Position numbers and translations under genes: made by a program. Shown one piece after another: positions 20,785 to 30,473 of a stretch of 64,000 nucleotides of DNA. This stretch comes from Mycobacterium heckeshornense (lineage in GTDB: Bacteria > Actinomycetota > Actinomycetes > Mycobacteriales > Mycobacteriaceae). Numbering within the stretch: the stretch's first letter is position 1; each line of letters starts with the position of its first letter. The notes beneath the pieces were generated by a model that did no database searches, was not told the origin of the DNA, and was given only the letters and a program-made list of their open reading frames with translations. The DNA lies in NCBI RefSeq assembly GCF_016592155.1, contig NZ_AP024237.1, positions 1,054,001-1,118,000 of the forward strand. Reading direction: 5' to 3'.

Positions 20785-21573
20785 CTAAACTATGTCGTCA
20801 CCGCGCGGCGGCACCCATCGGGGCGGCCGTTTCTGCAGGAAGGCGAGCATTCCTTCGCGGGCCTCGTCCGAGACGAACAGGCGCGCCGAGTCGACGCTGA
20901 GCCGCTCGGCGTCGCGGTCGAAGCCCGCTAGCACCGCCGCGGTGGTCAATGCCTTCGACGCGGCCAGTCCCTGCGGCGACCCCAGTCCCAGCTCCGCGAC
21001 CAACGTTGCCACCGCGGCGTCGACGTCGTCTGCCGCCAGGGTTACCAACCCGATCGCCGCGGCTTCCCGAGCGTCAAATTTTTCACCGGTCAGGTAGTAG
21101 CGTGCCGCCGCCCGGGCTGACATCTTCGGCAGCAGGGTCAGCGAGATGATCGCCGGTGCCACCCCGATCCGCGCTTCGGTCAGCGCGAAGCTGCTGCGTG
21201 GACCGGCCACAGCGATATCGCAGGCTCCGACTAGGCCCAGGCCGCCCGCGCGGACGTGACCGTCGATGGCAGCGATCACCGGCAGCGGTGACTCGACGAT
21301 GGCGCGCAGCAGCGCGGCCAACTCCCTGGCACGTGCGGCCGCGGCGTCGAAGGGGTCGCCGCCCGATGCCTCCGACAGGTCCGCCCCCGCGCAGAACGTG
21401 CCGCCGGTATGGCCGAGCACCACCACGCGGACCGCTGTGTCGGCCGCCGCGTCCCGCAGCCCCTGGTGCAGCTGGCTGACCAGCGTGCTGGACAACGCGT
21501 TGCGGTTCTTCGGAGAATTCAGTGTCAGCCGAGCGACGTTCCCGTCGACCGCGTATTCGACCAGGGTCTCCAT
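20785..21573 (-). CDS. echA7: Enoyl-CoA hydratase EchA7
   Basis: Crotonase-family enzyme of 262 residues, last gene of a coupled six-gene operon. The oxyanion-hole segments GGTFCAGADLSEAS and IAAIDGHVRAGGLGLVGACD are present. It begins in the TGATG overlap with fadE12. In related clusters (liu/atu in Pseudomonas) the hydratase acts on a branched glutaconyl-CoA made by the neighbouring biotin carboxylase. Here the exact substrate is unproven. Confidence 0.93.
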   Translation of the reverse strand: METLVEYAVDGNVARLTLNSPKNRNALSSTLVSQLHQGLRDAAADTAVRVVVLGHTGGTFCAGADLSEASGGDPFDAAAARARELAALLRAIVESPLPVIAAIDGHVRAGGLGLVGACDIAVAGPRSSFALTEARIGVAPAIISLTLLPKMSARAAARYYLTGEKFDAREAAAIGLVTLAADDVDAAVATLVAELGLGSPQGLAASKALTTAAVLAGFDRDAERLSVDSARLFVSDEAREGMLAFLQKRPPRWVPPRGDDIV

Positions 21574-22739
21574 CAGTAGGAGCGCGGCAGACCCAATGAC
21601 GTCTGGGCAATGAAATTCAGCACCATCTCGCGGCTCACTGGCGCGATCCGCGACAGCCGTGACGCAGTCAACGCCGCGGCGATCCCGTATTCCTTGGTCA
21701 GCCCGTTACCGCCCAGCGATTGCACGGCTTGGTCGACGGCCCGCGCAGAGGCTTCGCCCGCAGCGTATTTCGCCATGTTGGCCGCTTCCGCGGCACCCAT
21801 GTCGTCACCGTGGTCGTAGAGCGTCGCGGCTTTCTGCATCATCAATTTCGCGAGTTCGATCTCAACGTAGTTCTGCGCCAGCGGATGCGACAGCCCCTGG
21901 TGCGCACCGATCGGGGTGTCCCACACCTTGCGCGTCTTAACGTAGTCGGTGGCTTTACTCAGTGCGAAGCGTCCCATACCGACGGCGCTGGCCGCACCCA
22001 TGATTCGCTCCGGGTTTAGGCCGGCGAACAGCTGGGCGATCGCGGCGTCCTCCGATCCGACCAGCGCATCGGCGGGCAGCCGCACGTCGTCGATGAAGAC
22101 TGTGAATTGCCTTTCGGGGCTTATCAGCTCCATTTCAATCGGGGTGTAGGTAAAGCCGGGGGCGTCGGTGGGCACCACGAACAGCGCCGGTCGCAATTTG
22201 CCGGTCTTGCTCTCTTCAGTGCGGCCCACCACTAGTACCGCTTGGGCTTGGTCGACGCCGGAAATGAAAACCTTTTGGCCGGAAAGGATCCAGTCGCTGC
22301 CGTCACGACGGGCGGTGGTGGTGATCCGGTGCGAGTTGGAGCCGGCGTCGGGTTCGGTGATGGCGAACGCCATCGTGATCGAGCCATCGGCGATGCCGGG
22401 CAGCCAGCGTTGTTTTTGCTCGTCGGTGCCGAACTTGGAGATGATAGTTCCGTTGATCGCCGGTGAGACCACCATCATCAGCAGGCCGCACCCATGCGCC
22501 GACATTTCCTCCATTACGAGTGACAACTCGTACATGCCAGCGCCGCCGCCGCCGTACTTTTCCGGCAGATTCACCCCAAGAAAGCCCAGTTTGCCTGCCT
22601 CATTCCACAATTCGTCGGTATGCTGATGCGCTCGCGCTTTCTGCAGGTAGTAGTCGGGGCCGTAGTTGGATACCAGGGCGGCGACCGCCTTACGCAGCGC
22701 CCGGCGCTCCTCGTTTTCGATAAAGCTGGTGTCGGTCAC
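21573..22739 (-). CDS. fadE12: Acyl-CoA dehydrogenase FadE12
   Basis: FAD-dependent alpha,beta-desaturation of an acyl-CoA. It has 388 residues from GTG 22739, which overlaps the accA2 stop by four bases (GTGA). Signatures are FAITEPDAGSNSHRITTTA, the acyl-CoA binding stretch GLNPERIMGAASAVGMGRFAL, and QSLGGNGLTKEYGI near the C terminus. The open frame extends far upstream to 23096, but that part is antisense-like. Its position between hydratase and carboxylase genes argues for a branched-chain substrate. Confidence 0.94.
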   Translation of the reverse strand: MTDTSFIENEERRALRKAVAALVSNYGPDYYLQKARAHQHTDELWNEAGKLGFLGVNLPEKYGGGGAGMYELSLVMEEMSAHGCGLLMMVVSPAINGTIISKFGTDEQKQRWLPGIADGSITMAFAITEPDAGSNSHRITTTARRDGSDWILSGQKVFISGVDQAQAVLVVGRTEESKTGKLRPALFVVPTDAPGFTYTPIEMELISPERQFTVFIDDVRLPADALVGSEDAAIAQLFAGLNPERIMGAASAVGMGRFALSKATDYVKTRKVWDTPIGAHQGLSHPLAQNYVEIELAKLMMQKAATLYDHGDDMGAAEAANMAKYAAGEASARAVDQAVQSLGGNGLTKEYGIAAALTASRLSRIAPVSREMVLNFIAQTSLGLPRSY

Positions 22740-24748
22740 GATTGCGAGACTCCTTCTGTTTGTTGGGGGGATGCATCGACGCGAGCCAACACCGCGCCTA
22801 CTTCGACTTGTGCGCCAGGACCGACGGCGAGCTGCGACAGTACCCCGTCCGTCGGCGCGGTGATTGTGTGCTCCATCTTCATCGCTTCCAGCCAGACCAG
22901 CGGTTGGCCGGCGGTCACCGTGTCGCCGACCTGAGCGCCGACCCGGATGACGTTGCCAGGCATCGGTGCCACCAGCGAACCCTGTTCGACAGCCGAACCC
23001 GGCTCCGGGAAGCGGGGCAGGGCCACCAGGTGTACCGATCCGTGCGGTGAGTCGACGTAGATGTCGTCTCCGTAACGGGCGGCCTCGATCCGGCACGCTA
23101 CGCCGTTGCCATCAGCCAGCACCACCTCGTCGGCGGTGCAGGAAACCAGGTGCACCGACTCGTCGTCGGGGAGCTCTAAACCCGTTCTGGTGAAACGATA
23201 TTGGACACGATGATCGTGACCGTTGTCGTCGCGGAAGTTCTTGACCTGATACCCAGAGGCCAGGTTGCGCCACCCGCTCGGCATGGACCCGAATACGGCT
23301 GCCGTCGCGCGGTTGTGTGCGGCGTCGGCGAGCGCGGCCGCGATCGCGGATAACCGGACCGCCGCCGCGTCGCACAGCGGTGCCGCCAGCGTCGGCAGCC
23401 CGTGGGTGTCGAAAAACGCGGTATCGGTGGCGCCGTCGAGGAAAGCGGGGTGCCGCAGCACATTGACCAAAAGCTCGCGGTTGGTGCGGACGCCATGCAA
23501 GCGGGTGCGGGCCAGTGCGTCGGCGAGCACCCGTGCTGCCTGACGGCGGCTGGGGGCGTAGGAGATTACCTTGGCCAGCATCGGGTCGTAGTGGATCGAC
23601 ACCACCGATCCGTCCACAATGCCCGAGTCCAGCCTGATCCCGGTACGCCGGCCGAGGGTTTCGAACTGTGCGCGCACCCCGGGTACGTCGATGGTGTGCA
23701 CCTGACCGGCCTGCGGCTGCCAGTCCCGCGCCGGATCCTCAGCGTAGACTCGCGCCTCAATCGAATACCCTTGTGCCGCAGGAGGTTCAGGATCCAATCG
23801 GCCACCGTCAGCCACCGCCAGCTGCAGCTCGACCAGGTCGGTTCCTGTCGTCTCCTCGGTAACGGGGTGCTCGACCTGCAGGCGGGTGTTCATCTCCAGG
23901 AAGTAGAACTCGGCGTCCCCAGAAGGAGAGATGTCGGCGAGGAACTCCACGGTGCCGGCTCCGGTGTAGCCGATCGCGCTGGCGGCGAGGCGGGCAGCGT
24001 CGAACAGCTTGGCTCTCATCCCCGGCGTGCGTTCCACCAGCGGGGAGGGGGCTTCTTCGATGATCTTCTGGTGCCGACGCTGGATCGAGCATTCCCGTTC
24101 TCCAACAGCCCATATCGTGCCGTGGGTGTCGGCGATCACCTGGACTTCGACGTGGTGGCCGGTGGGCAGGTAGCGCTCGCAGAACACGGTCGGATCGCCG
24201 AACGCGGACTGCGCCTCGCGCCGCGCAGCGGCAACCTCGTGCGGAAGCGCCGCCAACTCGCGCACTACTCGCATCCCGCGGCCACCGCCACCCGCCGAGG
24301 CCTTGACCAATACCGGCAGTTGCTCGGCGGTGACCGTGTCGGGGTCGAGCTCGGCGAGCACCGGAACGCCGGCGGCGGCCATCAGTTTCTTGGCCTCGAT
24401 CTTGGAGCCCATCGCGCGCACCGCCGTCACCGGCGGGCCGATCCAGGTCAACCCCGCATCGACTACTGCCGCCGCGAAATCAGCGTTCTCGGAGAGGAAC
24501 CCGTAACCCGGATGGACAGCGTCGGCGTCGGTGGCCCGGGCCGCGGCGATCAGCGCCTCGGGATTGAGGTAGTCGTTGACCCGCGGCAGACGCACCCGCA
24601 GATCCGCCTCGGCCACGTGCGGCGCTGCCGCGTCCGGGTCGGTGTAGACCGCGACCGTGCTCACGCCCAGCCGGCGGCAGGTCGCGAAGATCCGCCGGGC
24701 GATCTCGCCGCGGTTGGCGACCAGAACTCGAGTGACACCCATACCCAT
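22736..24748 (-). CDS. accA2: Acyl-CoA carboxylase alpha subunit (biotin carboxylase + BCCP) AccA2
   Basis: The product has 670 residues with the start in a TGATG overlap with accD2. The biotin carboxylase domain begins TRVLVANRGEIARRIF, with the ATP-grasp loop KASAGGGGRGMRVV and the catalytic EMNTRLQVEHPVTEE. A middle linker is followed by a biotin carrier domain whose biotinylated lysine lies in LEAMKMEHTI at about residue 625. With AccD2 it should carboxylate a branched enoyl-CoA, as in methylcrotonyl- or geranyl-CoA carboxylases. A second upstream ATG/GTG choice changes only a few residues. Confidence 0.95.
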   Translation of the reverse strand: MGMGVTRVLVANRGEIARRIFATCRRLGVSTVAVYTDPDAAAPHVAEADLRVRLPRVNDYLNPEALIAAARATDADAVHPGYGFLSENADFAAAVVDAGLTWIGPPVTAVRAMGSKIEAKKLMAAAGVPVLAELDPDTVTAEQLPVLVKASAGGGGRGMRVVRELAALPHEVAAARREAQSAFGDPTVFCERYLPTGHHVEVQVIADTHGTIWAVGERECSIQRRHQKIIEEAPSPLVERTPGMRAKLFDAARLAASAIGYTGAGTVEFLADISPSGDAEFYFLEMNTRLQVEHPVTEETTGTDLVELQLAVADGGRLDPEPPAAQGYSIEARVYAEDPARDWQPQAGQVHTIDVPGVRAQFETLGRRTGIRLDSGIVDGSVVSIHYDPMLAKVISYAPSRRQAARVLADALARTRLHGVRTNRELLVNVLRHPAFLDGATDTAFFDTHGLPTLAAPLCDAAAVRLSAIAAALADAAHNRATAAVFGSMPSGWRNLASGYQVKNFRDDNGHDHRVQYRFTRTGLELPDDESVHLVSCTADEVVLADGNGVACRIEAARYGDDIYVDSPHGSVHLVALPRFPEPGSAVEQGSLVAPMPGNVIRVGAQVGDTVTAGQPLVWLEAMKMEHTITAPTDGVLSQLAVGPGAQVEVGAVLARVDASPQQTEGVSQS

Positions 24749-26343
24749 CACATCCGGAAGACACCAAAGTTCGACGTGCCCTTGATCGGGGCATTAGCGA
24801 TGGCAGACAAGCACATTCCCAGCACGGTCCGGGTGTCACGCGGATCGATGACGCCGTCGTCGTACAGTCGTCCGGACAGAAACAACGGTAACGACTCCGC
24901 TTCGATCTGCGCCTCGATCGCCGCCCGCAGCGCAGCGTCGGCCTCTTCGTCGAATTGCTGACCCCGCGCTTGCGCGGCGGCGCGGTTGACGATGGAGATC
25001 ACGCCCGCCAATTGGGCGCCGCCCATGACGGCGGCCTTCGCGCTCGGCCAGGCGAACAAGAAGCGCGGATCGTAGGCCCGTCCACACATGCCGTAGTGCC
25101 CGGCTCCGTATGACGCTCCGATCAGCAGCGAAATGTGCGGCACGGTCGAGTTGGAAACCGCGTTGATCATCATCGAGCCGTGCTTGATCATCCCGCGTTC
25201 CTCGTAGTCCTTGCCGACCATGTAGCCAGTGGTGTTGTGCAAGAACAACAGTGGGGTGTCGGAGCGGTTGGCCAACTGGATGAACTGAGTCGCCTTCTGG
25301 GCTTCCTCGCTGAACAGGATGCCGCGGGCGTTGGCCAAAATGCCCAGCGGATAGCCGTGCAGCCGGGCCCAGCCGGTGACCAGGGACGAGCCGTAGAGCG
25401 GTTTGAACTCGTCGAATTCCGAGCCGTCGACGATACGGGCGATGACCTCCCGCGGGTCGAATGGGATACGCAGATCGGACGGCACGATGCCCAACAGTTC
25501 CTCGGCGTCGTAGCGCGGCTCGATGACCGGTCCGGGTGCCGGCCCTAGCTTCTTCCAGTTCAACCGGGCCACGATCTGGCGGCCGATGCGCAGCGCGTCG
25601 AGCTCGTCGAGGGCGAAGTAGTCAGCCAAACCCGAGATGCGGGCATGCATTTCGGCGCCGCCCAGAGATTCGTCATCAGATTCTTCGCCGGTCGCCATTT
25701 TCACCAGCGGCGGCCCGGCCAAGAACACTTTAGAGCGTTCTTTGATCATCACCACGTGGTCGGACATCCCCGGCACATAGGCGCCGCCCGCGGTGGAGTT
25801 CCCGAACACCAGGGCGATGGTCGGAATCCCGGCTGCCGACAGCCGGGTCAGGTCACGGAACATCTGTCCGCCGGGGATGAAAACCTCTTTCTGCGTTGGT
25901 AAGTCGGCGCCGCCGGACTCCACCAGTGAGATGACCGGCAGGCGGTTCTGGAAGGCGATCTGATTGGCCCGCAGTATCTTTCGCAGCGTCCACGGATTAC
26001 TGGTGCCACCTTTGACCGTGGGATCGTTGGCGACGATGATGCATTCCACGCCGGATACCGCGCCGATGCCCGCGACGACGCTGGCGCCCACCTGGAATTC
26101 GCTGCCCCACGCCGCAAGCGGGCACAACTCCAAGAACGGCGAATCGGGATCGACCAGCAACTCGATTCGTTCCCGTGCGGTCAGCTTGCCGCGGGAATGA
26201 TGGCGCTCGACGTATCTAGGGCCGCCGCCTGCGAGCGCCTTGGCCAGCTCGCCGTCGATCTCGGCGAGTTTGGCGGTCAACGCGGAAGCCGCCTCGGTGT
26301 AGGCGGGCGAGGCCGGGTCGAGCGTCGATTGCAGGACCGTCAT
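24748..26343 (-). CDS. accD2: Acyl-CoA carboxylase beta subunit AccD2
   Basis: Carboxyltransferase subunit of 531 residues from ATG 26343; a GTG two codons upstream is possible. The two crotonase-like halves are visible: the N-terminal part with ECIIVANDPTVKGGTSNPWTL and GGAYVPGMSDHVVMI, and the C-terminal part with LFLHNTTGYMVGK and GAGHYGMCGRAYDPRFLFAW. The pattern fits the methylcrotonyl/geranyl-CoA carboxylase group better than propionyl-CoA carboxylase. It is coupled to accA2 by a start/stop overlap. Confidence 0.95.
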   Translation of the reverse strand: MTVLQSTLDPASPAYTEAASALTAKLAEIDGELAKALAGGGPRYVERHHSRGKLTARERIELLVDPDSPFLELCPLAAWGSEFQVGASVVAGIGAVSGVECIIVANDPTVKGGTSNPWTLRKILRANQIAFQNRLPVISLVESGGADLPTQKEVFIPGGQMFRDLTRLSAAGIPTIALVFGNSTAGGAYVPGMSDHVVMIKERSKVFLAGPPLVKMATGEESDDESLGGAEMHARISGLADYFALDELDALRIGRQIVARLNWKKLGPAPGPVIEPRYDAEELLGIVPSDLRIPFDPREVIARIVDGSEFDEFKPLYGSSLVTGWARLHGYPLGILANARGILFSEEAQKATQFIQLANRSDTPLLFLHNTTGYMVGKDYEERGMIKHGSMMINAVSNSTVPHISLLIGASYGAGHYGMCGRAYDPRFLFAWPSAKAAVMGGAQLAGVISIVNRAAAQARGQQFDEEADAALRAAIEAQIEAESLPLFLSGRLYDDGVIDPRDTRTVLGMCLSAIANAPIKGTSNFGVFRM

Positions 26344-26368
26344 AACCACCGCCGACGATGCACATTAA

Positions 26369-27517
26369 TCACGATTGATATCCAAGGGTTTTGGCTGCTA
26401 ATGCAGTCAGGATTTCCGTTGTTCCCCCGCCGATGCCGAGGATTCGCATGTCGCGGTATTGACGCTCGACTTCGGATTCCGACATGTAGCCCATGCCGCC
26501 GAACAGCTGCACGGCCTGGTGGGCCACCCATTCACCGGCTTTTACCGCGGTGTTCTTGGCGAAGCACACCTGCGCGATCAGGTCGGTCTCGCCGGCAAGT
26601 TGACGCTCCACCACGTGGCGCGTGTAGACCCGGGCGACGTCGATGCGCCTGGCCATCTCGGCGAGAGTGTTCTGCACGGCCTGCCGGGAGATCAGCGGCC
26701 GACCGAAAGTCTCCCGGTCACGGCACCACTGCAAGGTAATGTCCAGGCAACGCTGCGCACTCGAATACGCTTGCACGGCAAGACCGATGCGCTCAGCCAG
26801 GAACGCGTGTGCGATTTGGGCGAAGCCGCTGTTCTCGGCGCCGACAAGATTAGCAGCCGGGACACGGGCATCGGTGTATGACAATTCGGCGGTATCCGAG
26901 GAGCGCCAACCCATTTTGTCGAGCTTACGGGTGACCTCGAATCCCGGTGTGCCCTTTTCCACCACCAGCAGCGACACCCCAGCAGCACCCGGGCCGCCGG
27001 TGCGCACCGCGGTGACGACATAGTCGGCCCGGACCCCGGAGGTGATGTAGGTCTTGGCGCCACGGACAATGTAGTGGTCGCCGTCGTGGACGGCGGTGGT
27101 GCGCAGATGGCCGACGTCGGAGCCACCACCGGGCTCGGTGATGGCCAGCGCGCCGATCTTGTCCCCGGCCAGGGTGGGCCGCACAAACCTCTCGATGAGC
27201 CGCTCGGCGCCCGAAGCAACCATGTGCGGCACCGCGATGCCGCAGGTGAACAAGGACGCATACACCCCACCCGCCACGCCGGCTTCGTGCAGTTCTTCAC
27301 AGATGATCACCGAGTCGGCGGCGTCGCCGCCGCCACCGCCGACCGTCTCCGGGAAACCCGCCCCCAGCAGCCCGGCTCGCCCGGCGCGGCGGTGCAAGTC
27401 GCGCGGCAACTCGCCGTCGCGCTCCCACTCGTCGATATGTGGCAGGATCTCGCGCTCGGCGAAGGAGCGGACCGTTTTCCGCAGCTGATCGCGCTCCGGT
27501 GTGGTCCAAATGGTCAC
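26369..27517 (-). CDS. fadE13: Acyl-CoA dehydrogenase FadE13
   Basis: The product has 382 residues from GTG 27517, overlapping the preceding AtuA-like stop by four bases. It has the usual acyl-CoA dehydrogenase signatures ALAITEPGGGSDVGHLRTTA, GMGYMSESEVERQYRDMRI and the C-terminal GGGTTEILTALAAKTLG. It is the second dehydrogenase of the cluster and clearly distinct from FadE12, suggesting two separate desaturation steps or substrates. Confidence 0.94.
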   Translation of the reverse strand: MTIWTTPERDQLRKTVRSFAEREILPHIDEWERDGELPRDLHRRAGRAGLLGAGFPETVGGGGGDAADSVIICEELHEAGVAGGVYASLFTCGIAVPHMVASGAERLIERFVRPTLAGDKIGALAITEPGGGSDVGHLRTTAVHDGDHYIVRGAKTYITSGVRADYVVTAVRTGGPGAAGVSLLVVEKGTPGFEVTRKLDKMGWRSSDTAELSYTDARVPAANLVGAENSGFAQIAHAFLAERIGLAVQAYSSAQRCLDITLQWCRDRETFGRPLISRQAVQNTLAEMARRIDVARVYTRHVVERQLAGETDLIAQVCFAKNTAVKAGEWVAHQAVQLFGGMGYMSESEVERQYRDMRILGIGGGTTEILTALAAKTLGYQS

Positions 27518-29211
27518 GGCAGCAGCCTTTCCGGGATGTCGACATAGCGGCTGCGCAGCCATTCTCCCAGCCCTTTGGCTTGCGGGTCGAAGCGCGCCTG
27601 ATACGCCACGCCCCGGCCGAGGATGCCGTCGATGACGAAGTTCACCGCCCGAAGGTTGGGCAGCAGATGCCGGGAGACCGGTAGGTCGGCGGTCTCCGGC
27701 AGCAGCTGCCGCAGCAGGTCGACGGTCAGGGTGTGAGCCAGCCAGCGCCACTGCTCATCGGTGCGCACCCAGACCCCGACATTGGCCGAACCTCCCTTGT
27801 CACCGCTGCGCGCGCCGGCCACAACGCCTAGCGGCGCCCGACGGGTCGGGCCGGCCGGCAGCGGCTCGGGCAGCGGCGGCTCGTCGACCGGGGCGAGCAC
27901 CAAAGTTTCACTGGCACAAGGGATGTCGACGCGACTGCCGTCGGCATGCACGGCGACGTGCGCCACCTCGCCGGCGTCGACGTAGCCGGGGGTGAACACA
28001 CCGTAGACCTGGCCGTCGCCGGGCGGTGCGGTGACAGTGAAGCCCGGATAGCTGGCCAGTGCGAGTTCGACTGCCGCAGAGGAGAATTGACGCCCCACAT
28101 TGGCAGGGTCAGGGTCACGGACCACGCAGTGCAACAGCGCACTGGCCGCTTCTTCGGTATCGGCATCGACGTGATCGGTGCGCGCTAACGTCCACTGCAG
28201 CTCAGCCGGTTCGACCGTCAAGCTGGATTCGAGTTGTCGGCGCACCAGCTGGGCCTTGGCTTCGATGTCCAGCCCGGTCAGCACGAAGGTCATCGAGTTG
28301 CGGAACCCGCCGATGCTGTTCAGCGACACCTTCAGCGTCGGCGGCGGCGGTTCGCCAACCACCCCGCTGATCCGCACCCGGTCGGCGCCGTCGCTCGCGA
28401 GGGCGATGCTGTCCATCCGCGCGGTGACATCCGGGTTGGCGTAACGGGCACCGGTGATCTCGTAGAGCAGTTGCGCGGTCACCGTGTCGACGCTGACCTG
28501 CCCGCCGGTGCCCGGGTGCTTGGTGATCACCGAGGAACCGTCGGCATAGATCTCGGCCAGCGGGAATCCGGCGTAGGTCAAATCGGGGATCTCCGTGAAA
28601 AACGCATAGTTGCCGCCGGTGGCCTGAACTCCGCATTCGATGACGTGGCCGGCCACCACCGCGCCGGCCAGCTGGTCATAGTCGGTGCGGTGCCACCCGA
28701 AGTGCGCGGCCGCCGGCCCGACGAGCACCGAGGCGTCGGTCACCCGCCCGGTGACGACGACGTCGGCGCCGGACTTGAGGCAGTCGACGATGCCCCACGC
28801 ACCCAGGTACGCGTTAGCGGTCAACGGACTGCCCAGCCCGAGCTCTTCGGCACGCGGCAACAGATCGTCGCCTTCGACATGCGCCACCCGCACCGGTACA
28901 CCCAGACGCTGGGCCAATCCGCGCACCGCGTCGGCCAAGCCGGCCGGGTTGAGCCCGCCGGCGTTGGCCACGATCCGCACCCCGCGCTCGTGGGCCAGCC
29001 CGAGGCATTCTTCCAGCTGGGTCAAAAACGTCTTGGCGTAGCCGCGTTCCGGGTGCTTCATCTTGTCGCGACCCAGAATCAACATGGTCAGCTCGGCCAG
29101 ATAGTCCCCGGTGACGTAGTCCAGCTCGCCGCCGGCGATCATCTCGCGCATGGCGGACACCCGGTCGCCGTAGAAACCCGAGCAGTTTCCGATGCGGACC
29201 GCCGAGCTCAT
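27514..29211 (-). CDS. AtuA-like protein (DUF1446)
   Basis: First gene of the minus-strand operon, 565 residues from ATG 29211. The N-terminal DUF1446 domain begins VRIGNCSGFYGDRVSAMREM and includes VRIVANAGGLNPAGLADAV and GRVTDASVLVGPAAAHFGW. A C-terminal domain contains GARSGDKGGSANVGVW, typical of AtuA-like proteins. It matches M. tuberculosis Rv0976c. In Pseudomonas, AtuA is encoded with the geranyl-CoA carboxylase genes for acyclic terpene breakdown, and its reaction is not firmly known. A degenerate MIRU-like repeat lies just upstream and may supply its ribosome-binding site. Confidence 0.9.
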   Translation of the reverse strand: MSSAVRIGNCSGFYGDRVSAMREMIAGGELDYVTGDYLAELTMLILGRDKMKHPERGYAKTFLTQLEECLGLAHERGVRIVANAGGLNPAGLADAVRGLAQRLGVPVRVAHVEGDDLLPRAEELGLGSPLTANAYLGAWGIVDCLKSGADVVVTGRVTDASVLVGPAAAHFGWHRTDYDQLAGAVVAGHVIECGVQATGGNYAFFTEIPDLTYAGFPLAEIYADGSSVITKHPGTGGQVSVDTVTAQLLYEITGARYANPDVTARMDSIALASDGADRVRISGVVGEPPPPTLKVSLNSIGGFRNSMTFVLTGLDIEAKAQLVRRQLESSLTVEPAELQWTLARTDHVDADTEEAASALLHCVVRDPDPANVGRQFSSAAVELALASYPGFTVTAPPGDGQVYGVFTPGYVDAGEVAHVAVHADGSRVDIPCASETLVLAPVDEPPLPEPLPAGPTRRAPLGVVAGARSGDKGGSANVGVWVRTDEQWRWLAHTLTVDLLRQLLPETADLPVSRHLLPNLRAVNFVIDGILGRGVAYQARFDPQAKGLGEWLRSRYVDIPERLLP

Positions 29212-29256
29212 CGGCGCCGCTCCCGCTCATCGCATCGCTTACGCATCGCCACCCGC
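29212..29256 (-). repeat. Degenerate MIRU-like repeat upstream of the AtuA-like gene
   Basis: On the minus strand the sequence directly before ATG 29211 reads GTGGCGATGCG, then GCGATGCGATGAGCGGGAGC and GGCGCC. This keeps the order of MIRU landmarks seen at 2386 and 9005, with substitutions. The GAGCGGGAG part can serve as ribosome-binding site. Confidence 0.5.
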
Positions 29257-29478
29257 GCGCCCCACGCGTATCCCTTCCTCAAGCCGCACCAACCAACCGG
29301 TAGGTTAGCGGGTACCGTGGGTGTCACGTCAAGGATGCCCGTTTCGGGCACGCCGTGCCGCGGCGGGTCGGTTTTGGCTGGCACCGGGGGCAGCGACTAT
29401 CGTGGACGGCACATATCGCCAGCTGCCGACCAACCGTTTCCATGGCGATAGCCCGTAGTTGAGGAGTAAGGCCCGATC

Positions 29479-29652
29479 ATGGCTGTGCCCAAGCGCAGGA
29501 CGTCGCGCGCGAACACCCGCAGCCGGCGCGCGCAGTGGAAAGCTGCCCGCCCCGAGCTGGTCAACGTCACCGTGGCCGGCCGGCAGCACAAGGTGCCGCG
29601 TCGACTGCTCAAGGCCGCGCGCCTGGGCCTGATCGATCTCGACCGGCGCTAG
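29479..29652 (+). CDS. rpmF: 50S ribosomal protein L32
   Basis: Short gene encoding 57 residues from ATG 29479 to TAG 29652. The sequence starts [20 protein letters not shown] and ends GLIDLDRR, the actinobacterial L32 pattern and the same length as M. tuberculosis Rv0979A. It lacks the four zinc-binding cysteines of the zinc-dependent form. GAGGAG at 29461-29466 is the likely ribosome-binding site. It lies 126 bp before mprA, the same order as in M. tuberculosis. Confidence 0.95.
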   Translation: MAVPKRRTSRANTRSRRAQWKAARPELVNVTVAGRQHKVPRRLLKAARLGLIDLDRR

Positions 29653-29778
29653 GTGCAGCACTCGCGTCGAACGTGAAACCCCGGCGATACTGCCGCCGAT
29701 TTTTCGCAGTCGCTTCACGGTCGGCGCAAGAGTTGCCAAGCGCTTCTCAGGTCGCTCTCAGGCGATTGGATGACACTG

Positions 29779-30473
29779 GTGGCCGTGCGAATTCTTGTCG
29801 TTGACGACGATCGCGCCGTGCGCGAGTCGCTGCGCCGGTCGCTGTCGTTCAACGGCTACTCGGTGACGTTGGCCGGCGACGGTGCCGAGGCGCTCGACAT
29901 GATCGCCAGCGATCGCCCCGACGCGGTGGTACTGGACGTCATGATGCCGCGGCTGGACGGGCTGGAAGTCTGTCGTCAGCTGCGCAGCACCGGTGACGAC
30001 CTGCCGATCCTGGTGCTGACTGCCCGCGATTCGATCTCGGAGCGGGTAGCCGGGCTCGACGCCGGGGCCGACGACTATCTGCCGAAGCCATTCGCGCTTG
30101 AAGAACTGTTGGCCCGCATGCGGGCCCCTGTTGCGCCGCACCAAACCCGACGACTCCGCCGAGTCGGTAGCGATGACGTTCTCCGACCTCACGCTGGACC
30201 CGATCACTCGCGAAGTCACCCGCGGGCAACGTCAGATCAGTTTGACGCGAACCGAATTCGCATTGCTGGAGATGCTGATCGCTAATCCCCGACGGGTCTT
30301 GACCCGCAGCCGCATTCTCGAGGAGGTGTGGGGATTCGACTTCCCCACCTCGGGCAACGCGCTGGAGGTCTATGTCGGATATCTGCGTCGCAAGACCGAA
30401 GCCGAAGGAGAGCCGCGGTTGATCCACACCGTGCGCGGCGTGGGTTATGTGCTCCGCGAAACACCCCCCCTGA
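29779..30473 (+). pseudogene. mprA: Response regulator MprA, frame broken by one base
   Basis: OmpR-type regulator of envelope stress and persistence, partner of MprB. The receiver domain reads [19 protein letters not shown], with phospho-acceptor Asp in [19 protein letters not shown] and the conserved Lys in [12 protein letters not shown]. After LLARMRA the frame breaks at a run of four C (30125-30128). Three C would give [13 protein letters not shown] and the winged-helix domain ([39 protein letters not shown]) in one frame. A second run of seven C at 30464-30470 (six expected) also removes the natural TGA that overlaps the mprB ATG. The start is GTG 29779 by comparison with MSVRILVV in M. 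tuberculosis. An assembly error is the most likely cause. Confidence 0.9.

Noticed and set aside
23402..24961. Plus-strand 519-codon frame opposite accA2
   Set aside because: Antisense shadow of the carboxylase gene with no ribosome-binding site or motif.
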